A stretch of DNA of 64,000 bases from Halobacterium wangiae. Its GTDB lineage: Archaea; Halobacteriota; Halobacteria; Halobacteriales; Halobacteriaceae. Positions within the stretch are counted from its first letter, which is position 1. Each line of letters opens with the position of its first letter. Of this stretch, positions 1 through 9,505 are shown one piece after another. The translations under genes were made by a program, and so were the position numbers. The notes under the pieces are model-generated. The model was not told the DNA's origin. It was given only the letters and a program-made list of their open reading frames with translations, and made no database searches. The DNA is taken from positions 930,001-994,000 of the forward strand of contig NZ_CP089588.1 of the NCBI RefSeq assembly GCF_021249345.1. The letters are read 5' to 3'.

Positions 1-371
1 GGGTTCTGCCAGCCCGGCTCGGAGGCGAACGACGAGTGGAGCAGCGAGTAGAGCGCGTCGGGGTGGTCGAGGCCCGGGTGACGGCCGACGAACACGTCGA
101 AGTCGTTGTTGATGAGCGCGTCCAAGTAGAGCTGTGACTGCCCCTTCGGCTCGAAGCTGGCGTCGACGCCGAGCGCCGACAGCCGGTCCGCGAGTTCCCG
201 GGCGATCATCGTGGCAGCCTGGTCGTCGTCCGCCGGCGGAGCGCTCACGGTGAGCGAGACGCGCGTCCCGGGGCTGTACCGGTCGCGGTACCTGACGCCG
301 TTGCAGCCCGCGAGCGAGGCGGAGACTGCGGACGCGAGGAACGCGCGCCTGGAGAGAGAGGGACGTGTCAT
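1..371 (-). CDS. ABC transporter solute-binding lipoprotein, family 5-like (N-terminal part)
   Basis: Only the first 123 residues are in the window; the rest lies beyond base 1. The start is the ATG at 371. The N-terminus has a twin-arginine signal (SRRAFL) followed by a lipobox SLAGC, so the mature protein would be a lipid-anchored exported protein. The region after the signal (LTVSAPPADDD, then a predicted helix, then FVGRHPGLDHPDALYSLLHS) resembles peptide/nickel-type family 5 binding proteins, where the ligand is captured outside the cell and passed to an ABC permease. The ligand cannot be told and no permease is visible. A possible promoter box GATAAC lies at 419-424. Lipoprotein status is clear; the family assignment rests on a partial sequence. 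Confidence 0.7.
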   Translation of the reverse strand, partial: MTRPSLSRRAFLASAVSASLAGCNGVRYRDRYSPGTRVSLTVSAPPADDDQAATMIARELADRLSALGVDASFEPKGQSQLYLDALINNDFDVFVGRHPGLDHPDALYSLLHSSFASEPGWQN

Positions 372-521
372 CGTGGGTGGGGTCTCCGGGTCGGGACACG
401 ACGGGCGCGATGTCGGGCGATAACGAACTGCGTTGGCGGTGGCAGCCTGGACTCGCCCCGTCGGACGGCGTGGTGTCCGGGCGTTCGAGTGCTGTTCAGT
501 TGGCAGAATTGGCGACAGCCG

Positions 522-527
522 TATAAA
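522..527. promoter_or_regulatory. Orphan TATAAA between the decarboxylase and solute-binding genes
   Basis: A perfect TATAAA in a region without a start codon at the usual distance on either strand. On the minus strand it would give the solute-binding gene a leader of about 128 nt; on the plus strand it would transcribe antisense to pdaD. Confidence 0.35.
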
Positions 528-551
528 GGTGTTCGGACCGGATGGCGGGAG

Positions 552-573
552 CCGACCGCGTTCCCCCGGTCGG
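552..573 (-). terminator. Hairpin directly after the arginine decarboxylase stop codon
   Basis: A perfect 7-bp inverted repeat, CCGACCG at 552-558 and CGGTCGG at 567-573, begins at the base next to the stop codon of the minus-strand decarboxylase gene. No long T-tract follows, so a terminator role is inferred from position and stem quality only. Confidence 0.4.
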
Positions 574-1047
574 TCAGAGCACCGGCTCGCTCTCGCCGTA
601 CGCCGCGACGACCACCGCAGCCGCGTACTCGCCCGGTGTGGCGTCCGTACTCACCGTTCGCGTCGTCTCCGCGGTGAACGCCCAGTCCCGGAGGTCGCGG
701 CCCGCGTCGAGGCCGGCACGCACGCGCTTGGCGACCGTCTCGGAGTCCGTCTCGCCGGCCGCCTCGTAGAACAACCCCGGGCCGTCCTCGCTCTCGGCCC
801 ACGCCAGCCCCGCGCTGACCTGTCCCGGACCGGCGGCGTTCGCGTGCGCCTGGACGACCGTCAGGCGGTTGCCCGCGGGGCCGAGGTCCGGCGCCGTCCC
901 CACCGCCTCGACGTCGGCGTCCGCTGGAATCACCGAGGAGACGGTGACGAGGTTGTAGTTGTGGAGGTTCGCGTCCGCGAGCGCGGCGTCGTAGGCCGCC
1001 ATCTCGGTCGGCCCCGCGCCCGTCCCCCAGGCGACTCGGATTGTCAT
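574..1047 (-). CDS. pdaD: Pyruvoyl-dependent arginine decarboxylase
   Basis: This 157-residue protein matches the PvlArgDC family in length and motif. The enzyme removes CO2 from arginine to give agmatine, the first step of archaeal polyamine synthesis and of agmatidine formation on tRNA-Ile2. It is made as a proenzyme that cleaves itself between two serines to create a pyruvoyl cofactor. Here the cleavage site is visible as VSSVIP with Ser37-Ser38, and the downstream part carries the conserved GPAGNRLTVVQAHA stretch. It lies 62 bp downstream of the PAN gene on the same strand; its own weak promoter-like ATTACC lies near 1071-1076. A hairpin follows the stop codon. Confidence 0.88.
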   Translation of the reverse strand: MTIRVAWGTGAGPTEMAAYDAALADANLHNYNLVTVSSVIPADADVEAVGTAPDLGPAGNRLTVVQAHANAAGPGQVSAGLAWAESEDGPGLFYEAAGETDSETVAKRVRAGLDAGRDLRDWAFTAETTRTVSTDATPGEYAAAVVVAAYGESEPVL

Positions 1048-1109
1048 ACCCCGGGGTAGCGTGGCGGGGAGGTAATGGGCTTCGGTTCCGCGACCGCCCG
1101 AAAACAGCG

Positions 1110-2345
<1,236 letters not shown>

Positions 2346-2442
2346 TCGTTGGCCGTCCTAGGTGCCGGGCGTAGAAGTTCCTTTGGGTAGGCGGAACGCC
2401 TTCCGACCGCCGCGCGTCAGACGGTTTCGGGCCGGTTCCGCC

Positions 2443-4236
2443 TCACTCGACGAGCGTCTCGGCCTCGCCGAGGTAGTCGTCGTAGACGCCGAGCGCGCGC
2501 TCGATGGGGTCGCTCGTGGACATGTCGACGCCGGCGTCCCGGAGCAGTTCGAGTGGGTACGCACTGGAGCCACGCTGCAGGAACTCGAGGTAGCGGTCGG
2601 CGGCCGGCTGGCCCTCCTCGAGGATGTCCTGGACGAGCGCGACGGCCGCGGAGATGCCCGTGGAGTACTGGAAGACGTAGAAGTTGTAGTAGAAGTGCGG
2701 GATGCGCATCCACTCGCGGCGGATGTGCTCGTCGACGTCCGCGTTCGCGTAGTAGGCCTGCTTGCGCTCGCCGTACACCTCGTCGATGCGGTCCGGGGTC
2801 AGCGCCTCGCCCTCCTCGGTGAGGCGGTGGAGGCGCTGTTCGACGTCCGCGAACAGCGTCTGGCGGTACAGCGTCGAGCGGAACCGCTCGAGGTACTCGT
2901 TGAGGATGTGGCGGCGGAACCGGTCGTCCTCGACGGTGTCCAGCAGGTGGTTGACGAGCAGCGCCTCGTTCACCGTGGAGGCGACCTCCGCGACGAAGAT
3001 CTCGTACTGCGAGTAGACGTAGGGCTGCTGCTCGCTCGTGTACTCGCTGTGGAGGCTGTGGCCGAGTTCGTGGGCCAGCGTGAACATCGAGGCGATGTCG
3101 TCCTGGTAGTTCATCAGGATGAACGGCTGGGTGTCGTAGGTGCCCCCGGAGTAGGCGCCCGAGCGCTTCCCGCGGTTCTCGTAGACGTCCACCCAGTTCG
3201 ACTCGAGGCCCTCGGCGACGCGCTGCTGGTAGTCCTCGCCGAGGGGCGCGACGGCCTCCACGACGTACTCGCTGGCCTCATCGTAGCCGACCTCGGGGCT
3301 CTCGGAGTCGACGATGGGCATGTAGAGGTCCCACATCTTCAGCTCGTCGACGCCCAGCGCCTCCCGCTTCAGGTCCGCGTGACGGTGGAGTTTATCGAGG
3401 TTGTCGTCGACGGTGTCGACGAGGTTGTCGTACACCTCCGTCGGGATGTTGCCGCTGTCGAGGGCGGCCTGGCGGGCGGTGTCGTAGTTGCGCGCCTCCG
3501 CGAGTTTGACGTCCCGTTTCATCTGGTTCTTCATCGTCGAGCCGATGGTGTTCCGGACGTCGGCCATCGTCTCGAAGAACTCCTCGTGGACGGTCTGGCG
3601 GAACTCGCGGTCGGGGTTCTTCAGGAGCTTCGTGAAGTTCGCCTGCGAGATCTCGACCGCCTCGCCGTCCGGGTCCTCGACGGTCGGGAACTCGAGGTCG
3701 GCGTCCGTGAGCATGTTGTACGCGTCACTGGGCGCGCCGAACACCTCGCTCAGGTCGCTGAGTAGCTCCTCGACCTCCGCCGAGCGCGTGTGGGGTTTCA
3801 TCCGGAGCACGTCGTCGAAGTAGTGCTCGTACTGCTCGAGGCCCTCCGTGGACTCCACCATCGACTGGAGTTCCTCGCGCGTGCTGTCCTGGAGTTCCGG
3901 GTCGATGTAGGAGCTCGCACTCGACACATCGGCCATCAGACTGGAGCCCCGCGCCCGGAGCGCCTGGTACTCCTGGTCGCGGGTGTCCTCGTCCGAGCGC
4001 ATCCGCGCGTAGGAGGTCACCTTCTCGGCCTCCCGGTAGATCTCGTCGCGGAGTTCCATGGCCTCGAGGAGCGTGTCGCCGTCCTCGGTGAGCCGACCCT
4101 CGTAGGCCGCGAGTTCGTCGAGTTGCTCGGACAGTGCCTCGTACGCCTGCTCCCAGTCGTCGTCGGTCGCGTAGATGGACTCCAGATCCCACTTGTAGTC
4201 GTCGTCTCGCTCGCCGCGTTCGGGGACGCTGCTCAT
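2443..4236 (-). CDS. pepF: Oligoendopeptidase F (M3B metallopeptidase)
   Basis: A 597-residue cytoplasmic zinc peptidase that degrades short peptides, probably including proteasome products. The catalytic HELGH is at residues 389-393 (His389 and His393 ligands, Glu390 general base) and the third ligand is probably Glu417 in the following helix (FVAEVAS). Length is typical of PepF. A longer frame opens upstream to 4359, but the ATG at 4236 begins the conserved part and has a TTTAA box at 4262-4266, 26-30 nt upstream, fitting a leaderless transcript. It is divergent from an M28 peptidase gene and lies 97 bp upstream of PAN, so three proteolysis genes are adjacent. Confidence 0.93.
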   Translation of the reverse strand: MSSVPERGERDDDYKWDLESIYATDDDWEQAYEALSEQLDELAAYEGRLTEDGDTLLEAMELRDEIYREAEKVTSYARMRSDEDTRDQEYQALRARGSSLMADVSSASSYIDPELQDSTREELQSMVESTEGLEQYEHYFDDVLRMKPHTRSAEVEELLSDLSEVFGAPSDAYNMLTDADLEFPTVEDPDGEAVEISQANFTKLLKNPDREFRQTVHEEFFETMADVRNTIGSTMKNQMKRDVKLAEARNYDTARQAALDSGNIPTEVYDNLVDTVDDNLDKLHRHADLKREALGVDELKMWDLYMPIVDSESPEVGYDEASEYVVEAVAPLGEDYQQRVAEGLESNWVDVYENRGKRSGAYSGGTYDTQPFILMNYQDDIASMFTLAHELGHSLHSEYTSEQQPYVYSQYEIFVAEVASTVNEALLVNHLLDTVEDDRFRRHILNEYLERFRSTLYRQTLFADVEQRLHRLTEEGEALTPDRIDEVYGERKQAYYANADVDEHIRREWMRIPHFYYNFYVFQYSTGISAAVALVQDILEEGQPAADRYLEFLQRGSSAYPLELLRDAGVDMSTSDPIERALGVYDDYLGEAETLVE

Positions 4237-4260
4237 ACCGGATTTCTCCGTGGCAACTCG

Positions 4261-4267
4261 GTTAAAC
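4261..4267 (-). promoter_or_regulatory. TATA-like box for pepF
   Basis: GTTAAAC, read on the minus strand as GTTTAAC, is centred 28 nt before the ATG at 4236. It supports that start and a leaderless mRNA. Confidence 0.6.
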
Positions 4268-4361
4268 GTTCCCAAACACTGCGTGCTTGCCGCCGAGTCG
4301 GCGTGAAAGAAAGGAACAGGTGGGGCGTAGTTTTTCCCCGCCGCCGCGCGTACTCCCACGC

Positions 4362-5690
4362 ATGACCGACGACGAGGCGCACAGCGTCGAACGCGTGCTG
4401 GGGCGGGCGTGGACCGACGAGACGCCGTGGGACGTGCTCACCGCCCTCACCGAACTCGACGACCGCATGGCCGGCCACGAGGGCGAGCGCCGCGCGGCCG
4501 AACTCGCCGCCGACGCCTTCGCCGAGGCCGGCGCACGCGACGTCAGCGTCGACGCCTTCGACCTCGCGGTGTGGACGCGCGGGGACTGCTCGCTCGCGGT
4601 AACGGAGCCGACCGAGCGGACGTTCGAGGCGATCGCCCTCCCGTACGCGCCGGCCGGCGACGCGACCGGTCGGCTGGTCGACGTCGGCTTCGGCACGGAG
4701 TCGGCGTTCGAGGAGTCCGACGTCGAGGGCGCGGTCGTCCTCGCGTCCACGGACAGCCCACCCGGCGAGCGCCTCGTCCACCGCATGGAGAAGTACGGCC
4801 GCGCTGTCGACGGCGGCGCCGCGGGCTTCGTCTTCTACAACCACAAGGACGGCCAGCTACCGCCGACGGGGTCGCTGCGCTTCGGCGACGAGGGAGAGCT
4901 CCCCGCCGTCGGCGTCTCGAAGGAGACGGGCGCGTGGCTCCGGGAGTACGCCGACCGGGACGGTCGAGTCACGCTCTCGGTCGACGCGACGACCGAGTCG
5001 GGCACCGGCAGGAACGCCCACGCCGTCCTCGGACCGGACACCGACGAGGAGGTGGTCGTCGTCGCCCACCACGACGCCCACGACATCGCGGAGGGCGCAC
5101 TCGACAACGGCTGTGGCGTCGCCACCGTCGTCGCGGCGGCGCGCGTGCTCGCCGACCTCGACCTCGACTGCAAGGTGCGAGTCGCGTCGGTCGGCGCCGA
5201 GGAGGTCGGCCTCCACGGGTCGGCAGCGCTCGCCGAGTCACTCGACCTCGACGCCGTGCGCGCGGTCGTGAACGTCGACGGTGCGGGCCGCTACCGGACG
5301 CTCCGGGCGTTCACGCACGGCACCGACGCGTTCGAGGCGGTCCTCGACGACCTCGCCGAGCGGACGGGCCACCCGGTCGAGGTCGACGAGACCATCCACC
5401 CGTACAGCGACCACTGGCCGTTCCTCCGGCGGGGCGTGCCGGCCGTCCAGTTGCACAGCGTCACGCCCGAGCGCGGCCGCGGCTGGGGGCACACGCACGC
5501 CGACACCCGCGACAAGGCCGACTCGCGGAACCTCCGCGAGCACGGTATGCTCGCCGCGCTCCTCGTCCGGGTTCTGACCGCCCGCGACGTGCCCCGTCCC
5601 GACCAGTCGGCGCTCCGGGACCGCCTGCTCGCCGCCGACGTGCGCCCGGGAATGGAGGCCGCGGGCGTCTGGCCCGCGGACTGGGAGTAG
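4362..5690 (+). CDS. M28 family zinc aminopeptidase with PA domain
   Basis: A 442-residue co-catalytic zinc peptidase, probably an aminopeptidase or carboxypeptidase-like enzyme. Visible metal-site residues are His236 and Asp238 (AHHDAHD), Asp248 (ALDNG), the Glu280-Glu281 pair (GAEEVG), Asp306 (NVDGAG) and a late histidine in GHTHADT. Residues of about 85-210 form an inserted PA-like domain, common in this family. No signal peptide is visible, so it is probably cytoplasmic. A possible box GTTTTTCC lies near 4329-4336. The gene is divergent from pepF and meets truA tail to tail with no intervening base. Its substrate cannot be deduced. Confidence 0.85.
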   Translation: MTDDEAHSVERVLGRAWTDETPWDVLTALTELDDRMAGHEGERRAAELAADAFAEAGARDVSVDAFDLAVWTRGDCSLAVTEPTERTFEAIALPYAPAGDATGRLVDVGFGTESAFEESDVEGAVVLASTDSPPGERLVHRMEKYGRAVDGGAAGFVFYNHKDGQLPPTGSLRFGDEGELPAVGVSKETGAWLREYADRDGRVTLSVDATTESGTGRNAHAVLGPDTDEEVVVVAHHDAHDIAEGALDNGCGVATVVAAARVLADLDLDCKVRVASVGAEEVGLHGSAALAESLDLDAVRAVVNVDGAGRYRTLRAFTHGTDAFEAVLDDLAERTGHPVEVDETIHPYSDHWPFLRRGVPAVQLHSVTPERGRGWGHTHADTRDKADSRNLREHGMLAALLVRVLTARDVPRPDQSALRDRLLAADVRPGMEAAGVWPADWE

Positions 5691-6485
5691 TCAGATGCCG
5701 TCGGCGACGTGGCCGGCGACGGCGGCGAGCGCGAGACGGTCCTCACGGAGCGCCGCGAACCGCTCGCGGGCGTGGGCCGCGGCGTCCTCGTCCACCGCGA
5801 ACGCGAGGTCGTAGTCCACGTCGTGGAGCACCAGCGGGTGCGGGTCCGCCGGCGGGACACCATCGGGGCCTTCGACTGGGTCCGGGCCGAGCAGGTCCTC
5901 GATGCGGTCGAAAGACCCGCCCGCCGCGACGTCCTCGACGAGCGAGACGACGCGTCGGGCCAGTTCCCGGCAGAAACCCTCGGCGCGGAGCGTGAGGACG
6001 AGGAAGTCGTCCTCGCGTGCGAGCGACCCCGATAGCTCCCGGACCGTGTTGCGGTCGTCGGGCGTGAGGTTGTGGAAGTCGTGCTCGCCGGTGAGCCGGT
6101 CGAGCGCGTCGCGGGCGCGCTGGTCGTCGAGGTCCGGCACTAGGAGGAAGTAACGGTACTCGCGCCAGTTCGCGTCGTGGGTCGCGTGGAAGTCGGGTGG
6201 CGCGTCGACGCTGGCCCACGCGTCGACCGGTCCCGGGAGTTCGGTGTTCAGCGCCGACGGGGAGAGCCAGTCGGGTGCGTCGAAGGCGACGGTCTGAGCG
6301 AGCGCCGAGACGCCCGCGTCCGTGCGTCCCGCGGCGGCGTAGCCCGGGGGCTTCTCGCCTTCGAGGACGTCTAGCCGACGGAGTGCGCGAAACAGTTCGT
6401 CCTCGACGGTCGTGACGTCCGGCTGGCGCTGGAAACCGCGGTACGGCCGGCCGTCGTAGGCGATGCGGAACGCGCGACGGGGCAT
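5691..6485 (-). CDS. truA: tRNA pseudouridine(38-40) synthase TruA
   Basis: A 264-residue TruA-family pseudouridine synthase, which isomerises uridines 38-40 in the tRNA anticodon arm. The catalytic aspartate is Asp56 in GRTDAGVSA. The N-terminal FRIAYDG strand and the second-domain EYRYFL and FHNLT segments follow the family order. It lies 3 bp downstream of hisS on the same strand, so the two are almost certainly cotranscribed; both act on tRNA. Its stop codon abuts the stop of the M28 peptidase gene on the other strand. Confidence 0.93.
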   Translation of the reverse strand: MPRRAFRIAYDGRPYRGFQRQPDVTTVEDELFRALRRLDVLEGEKPPGYAAAGRTDAGVSALAQTVAFDAPDWLSPSALNTELPGPVDAWASVDAPPDFHATHDANWREYRYFLLVPDLDDQRARDALDRLTGEHDFHNLTPDDRNTVRELSGSLAREDDFLVLTLRAEGFCRELARRVVSLVEDVAAGGSFDRIEDLLGPDPVEGPDGVPPADPHPLVLHDVDYDLAFAVDEDAAAHARERFAALREDRLALAAVAGHVADGI

Positions 6486-6488
6486 TCG

Positions 6489-7787
6489 CTACTCGAAGTC
6501 GTTGACGGTCGGAGCGTCCAGTTCGCCCGGGAACTCCTCGAAGGGGGCGGTCACCTGGTCGCCGCTCTCCATGTCCTTCACCGTCACCTCGCCGTTCGCG
6601 AGGTCTTGTTCGCCGACGATGACGACCGTCTCCGCCCCGATGCCGTCCGCGTAGTTCATCTGCGCGCCGAAGCTCCGGCCGGTCACGTCCGTCTCGACGG
6701 CGTTGCCGCGGTCCCGGAGGTCGCCGGCGACGCGCGCTGCCTCGGCCTCAGTGTCGCCGACCTGGAGGACGTAGTAGTCCGCGGTGAACTCGCCCTCGGG
6801 GAGCACGCCCGCGTTCTCCAGGAGCAGGCCCAGGGTTGCGTGGCCGGGTGCGACCCCGACCGCGGGCGTCGGCTGGCCGCCGAAGCTCTCGATGAGGTCG
6901 TCGTAGCGCCCGCCGCCGAACACCGAGCGGCCCACCTCGCCGGTCGCGTCGAAGCACTCGAAGACGACGCCGGTGTAGTAGTCCAGTCCCCTGGCCGTGG
7001 TCAGCGAGACGTCGCAGTACTCCCGCACGCCGAGGTGCTCGGCGGCTTCGAGGACGTCACGGAGGTTCTGCACGGCGTCGTCGACGCGCTCGGTGCCCGC
7101 GAACTCCACGAGTGCGTCGAGGTCGTCGCCCGCCAGCAGGTCGTCGAAGCGCTCGGCCTGCGAGCGGGTGAGTCCGGCCGCCTCGAGGCCGTCGACGTAC
7201 TCAGCGAACTCGACCTTCTCGCGTTTGTCCACCGTTCGGATGGCTTCCTCGGTGTCCACGTCGGCGTCGAAGGACTCGAGGAGACCGCCGAGGATGTCGC
7301 GGTGGCTCACGCGGAACTCGAAGTCCTCGCTCGTCAGCCCGAGGTCCGTCAGGCCGTCGGCGACGACCGCCAGTACCTCGGCGTCGGCGCGGGGGTCGCT
7401 GGACCCGAAGATGTCGACGTTCGTCTGGTAGAACTCTCGGAACCGGCCCTGCTGGGGCTCCTCGTAGCGCCAGAACGGCCGCGTCGAGAACCACTTGATT
7501 GGCTTCTGGAGGGCCTGCTGTTTCGCCACCACCATCCGCGCCACCGTCGGCGTCAGTTCGGGCGTGAGCGCCACGTCCCGGCCGCCCTGGTCCGTGAACG
7601 CGTACAGTTCCTCGACGATGCCCTCGCCGGACTTGTCGACGTACATCTGCTGGCCCTCCAGCGCGGGCGTCCCGATCTCCCGGAAGCCGTACTGCCGCGC
7701 GGCGCCCTCCAGGGCGTCTATCGCCACGCGACGCGGCCCCATCTCCTCGGGGTAGAAGTCACGGAATCCCTTCAGTCGGTCGTACAT
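6489..7787 (-). CDS. hisS: Histidyl-tRNA synthetase
   Basis: A 432-residue class II synthetase that charges tRNA-His. Motif 2 is at 107-121 (RYEEPQQGRFREFYQ), the histidine-specific segments are ARGLDYYTG at 265-273 and GGGRYDDL at 291-298, and the C-terminal anticodon-binding domain starts near 335. The motif 3 position reads AVGVAPGHATL, without the arginine usually seen there; this may be lineage-specific. ATG at 7787 has a minus-strand ATTCAA box centred about 27 nt upstream. It leads the hisS-truA operon. Upstream lies a long structured non-coding element. Confidence 0.94.
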   Translation of the reverse strand: MYDRLKGFRDFYPEEMGPRRVAIDALEGAARQYGFREIGTPALEGQQMYVDKSGEGIVEELYAFTDQGGRDVALTPELTPTVARMVVAKQQALQKPIKWFSTRPFWRYEEPQQGRFREFYQTNVDIFGSSDPRADAEVLAVVADGLTDLGLTSEDFEFRVSHRDILGGLLESFDADVDTEEAIRTVDKREKVEFAEYVDGLEAAGLTRSQAERFDDLLAGDDLDALVEFAGTERVDDAVQNLRDVLEAAEHLGVREYCDVSLTTARGLDYYTGVVFECFDATGEVGRSVFGGGRYDDLIESFGGQPTPAVGVAPGHATLGLLLENAGVLPEGEFTADYYVLQVGDTEAEAARVAGDLRDRGNAVETDVTGRSFGAQMNYADGIGAETVVIVGEQDLANGEVTVKDMESGDQVTAPFEEFPGELDAPTVNDFE

Positions 7788-8091
7788 AGGGCGTCGTTGT
7801 CGCGTCTCGCGCTTGAATGCTTTCGTTCCGTGTTTCTGTGTGACGTGGTACGCTCGTTGGGTTCGCGGCGGGTTCCTACACCTCGAAAGCCTCGAGGCTA
7901 AGGACGAAGACGGACGAAGTAAGCACCACAGCGAGCACCGCGAGCGAGGAGCGTGGTCCGAGAGAACGAAGCTCTCTCGTCATCTCGAAAGAGCGCTCTG
8001 CGCTCTTTCGGCGACAACGAGGCCGGGGGGTGAGACGCCTGGGCTTTCGAGGTCCTGTCGAATACGGTAGTGAGGAACAGGGAACCCGAAC
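7788..8091. other. 304-bp gene-free region containing a structured repeat
   Basis: I see no credible gene between the acetyltransferase stop and the hisS start. Short frames here have no start signal or family resemblance. Apart from the hisS promoter (about 7811-7817), most of the region is the inverted-repeat element annotated at 7880-8053. Confidence 0.6.
7880..8053. repeat. Multi-hairpin intergenic element with 12-bp inverted ends
   Basis: The ends are a perfect 12-bp inverted repeat: ACCTCGAAAGCC at 7880-7891 and GGCTTTCGAGGT at 8042-8053. Inside are two more perfect hairpins: CGAGAGA/TCTCTCG (7960-7966, 7974-7980), and CGAAAGAGCG/CGCTCTTTCG (7986-7995, 8001-8010) with loop CTCTG. It also has GAAGTAAGCACC, shared with the element at 24950-25056, and its right end GGCTTTCGAGGT is shared with the element at 25100-25197. 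It is probably a divergent relative of those elements. No coding capacity is seen. Confidence 0.6.
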
Positions 8092-8541
8092 TCACGAGTC
8101 GAGGGAGCGCGTGAACACGTGGCTCGAGCGCTCCATGCCGCGGTCCTCGTAGAACCGGTGGGCGTCGGTGCGTTCGGGCGCCGACGCGAGCCCGATGGTG
8201 TCACAGCCCCGGTCCGCGGCCCAGCGTTCCAGGTGGGAGAGGAGTCGCTCGCCGAAACCATTCGAGCGGTGGTTGGGCGCCGTAGCGAGGTCGTACACCC
8301 ACAGGTACCGCCCGTACCACACGCTCATGCGGACGGAGACGCCGGCGACGGAAACGAGCGCGTCGTCAGCGAACAGGCCGAACAGGCGGTACCCCTCGAC
8401 CGCTCGAAGTTCGCGGAGGAACGCAAGGAACTCTTCGCGGGTGAACACTCGGTCGGCGTCCGCCCACAGTTCCATCAGCACGGGGTACGCGGCTTCCCAC
8501 TCGGCCTCGGTGTCGAGTTCCGCGACGCGTACGGCTGCCAT
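8092..8541 (-). CDS. GNAT family N-acetyltransferase
   Basis: A 149-residue single-domain acetyltransferase that would move an acetyl group from acetyl-CoA to an unknown amine. The acetyl-CoA binding region is visible as NHRSNGFGERLLSHLERWA, preceded by the beta-strand LWVYDLATAP, and the C-terminal FYEDRGM is typical of the fold. A minus-strand TTTCTT box lies about 26 nt before the ATG. It lies 51 bp downstream of the DMT transporter gene on the same strand, but its own promoter-like box suggests independent transcription. Substrate unknown. Confidence 0.85.
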   Translation of the reverse strand: MAAVRVAELDTEAEWEAAYPVLMELWADADRVFTREEFLAFLRELRAVEGYRLFGLFADDALVSVAGVSVRMSVWYGRYLWVYDLATAPNHRSNGFGERLLSHLERWAADRGCDTIGLASAPERTDAHRFYEDRGMERSSHVFTRSLDS

Positions 8542-8592
8542 GGTGGTGCCTGGGAGAGCGGTCCCAAGAAAGGGGCGGGTCGGCAGGCGGAC

Positions 8593-9465
8593 TCAGACAG
8601 CTATCAGACCGACACCAACCACAGCCAGAACAGCAGCACCCAGGCGACGCCGGAGGCCGGGCTCACCCAGCAACACACAACCCAAAAGCACCGCGACGAT
8701 GGCCTGGGCGTTGACGAGCGTGGAGACGATGCTCGCGGGGGCGCTGGCGAACGCGAGCGCGGTGACGTGTTCGCCGACGGCGACGCCGGAGCCCGCGAGG
8801 ACGAACATCGGGAGGTGCTGGCGGACGCCGCCCGCGGGCCAGCGGCGGAGCGCGAGCGGGAGGACGGCGACAGCGACGCCGCCGAGGAACGTCGGCACCC
8901 AGAGCCGCGTGGGGAACGTGAAGCCGTCGAGGACGATGCGGCGGCCGACGTCGCTGACGGCGTACAGCATCGCGGAGAGGAGCGCGAGCTGGGCGGCGCG
9001 GGAGTGGACCGCCTTCCGGAGGGGCGTGAGGAGGTCGCCGCCCTCGTAGTTCGCGAGGTAGACCGCGGTAGTGGCGACGCCGATGCCGAGGAGGGCCGTG
9101 GATTCGAGTGTGGCGCCGAGGCCGAGCACCTCGATGGGAACGACGAACACGGGCACGATCTTCGCGATGGGCGCGACGTAGGAGACGTCGCCGACGGCGA
9201 GCGCGCGCACGGAGAGCAGGAACCCCGCACCACCGATGACGACGGTCCCGGCGAAGACGGCGACGTCGAGGGCGTCCATCGGCGGGAACGCGGGGAGGCC
9301 GTCGCCGACGCCGACGGCGAACGGGAGGTACCACGCGATGGCGGCAGCGTTCACGAAGACGGTGAGGACGGCGCCGTGGATGCCGGCGAAGTAGCGTTTC
9401 AGGGCGAACAGGTAGCTGCCCCAGATGCCGGCGGCGGCGAGCGCGTACAGTACTCCCGGCTCCAT
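8593..9465 (-). CDS. DMT superfamily (EamA) transporter
   Basis: A 290-residue polytopic membrane protein with about ten hydrophobic helices in two similar halves (about 1-140 and 150-290), the arrangement of two EamA domains. Members export or import small metabolites, often amino acids or nucleotides, by secondary transport. Small residues and prolines such as SYVAPIAKIVPVFVVP mark the end of the first half. The substrate cannot be inferred. The gene is followed on the same strand by the GNAT gene and preceded by the PP-loop/PDCD5 pair. Confidence 0.85.
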   Translation of the reverse strand: MEPGVLYALAAAGIWGSYLFALKRYFAGIHGAVLTVFVNAAAIAWYLPFAVGVGDGLPAFPPMDALDVAVFAGTVVIGGAGFLLSVRALAVGDVSYVAPIAKIVPVFVVPIEVLGLGATLESTALLGIGVATTAVYLANYEGGDLLTPLRKAVHSRAAQLALLSAMLYAVSDVGRRIVLDGFTFPTRLWVPTFLGGVAVAVLPLALRRWPAGGVRQHLPMFVLAGSGVAVGEHVTALAFASAPASIVSTLVNAQAIVAVLLGCVLLGEPGLRRRLGAAVLAVVGVGLIAV

Positions 9466-9505
9466 TCACGCGAACGGAGCCGGTGTTCGGAGAAGAGTGG
9501 TTCGA

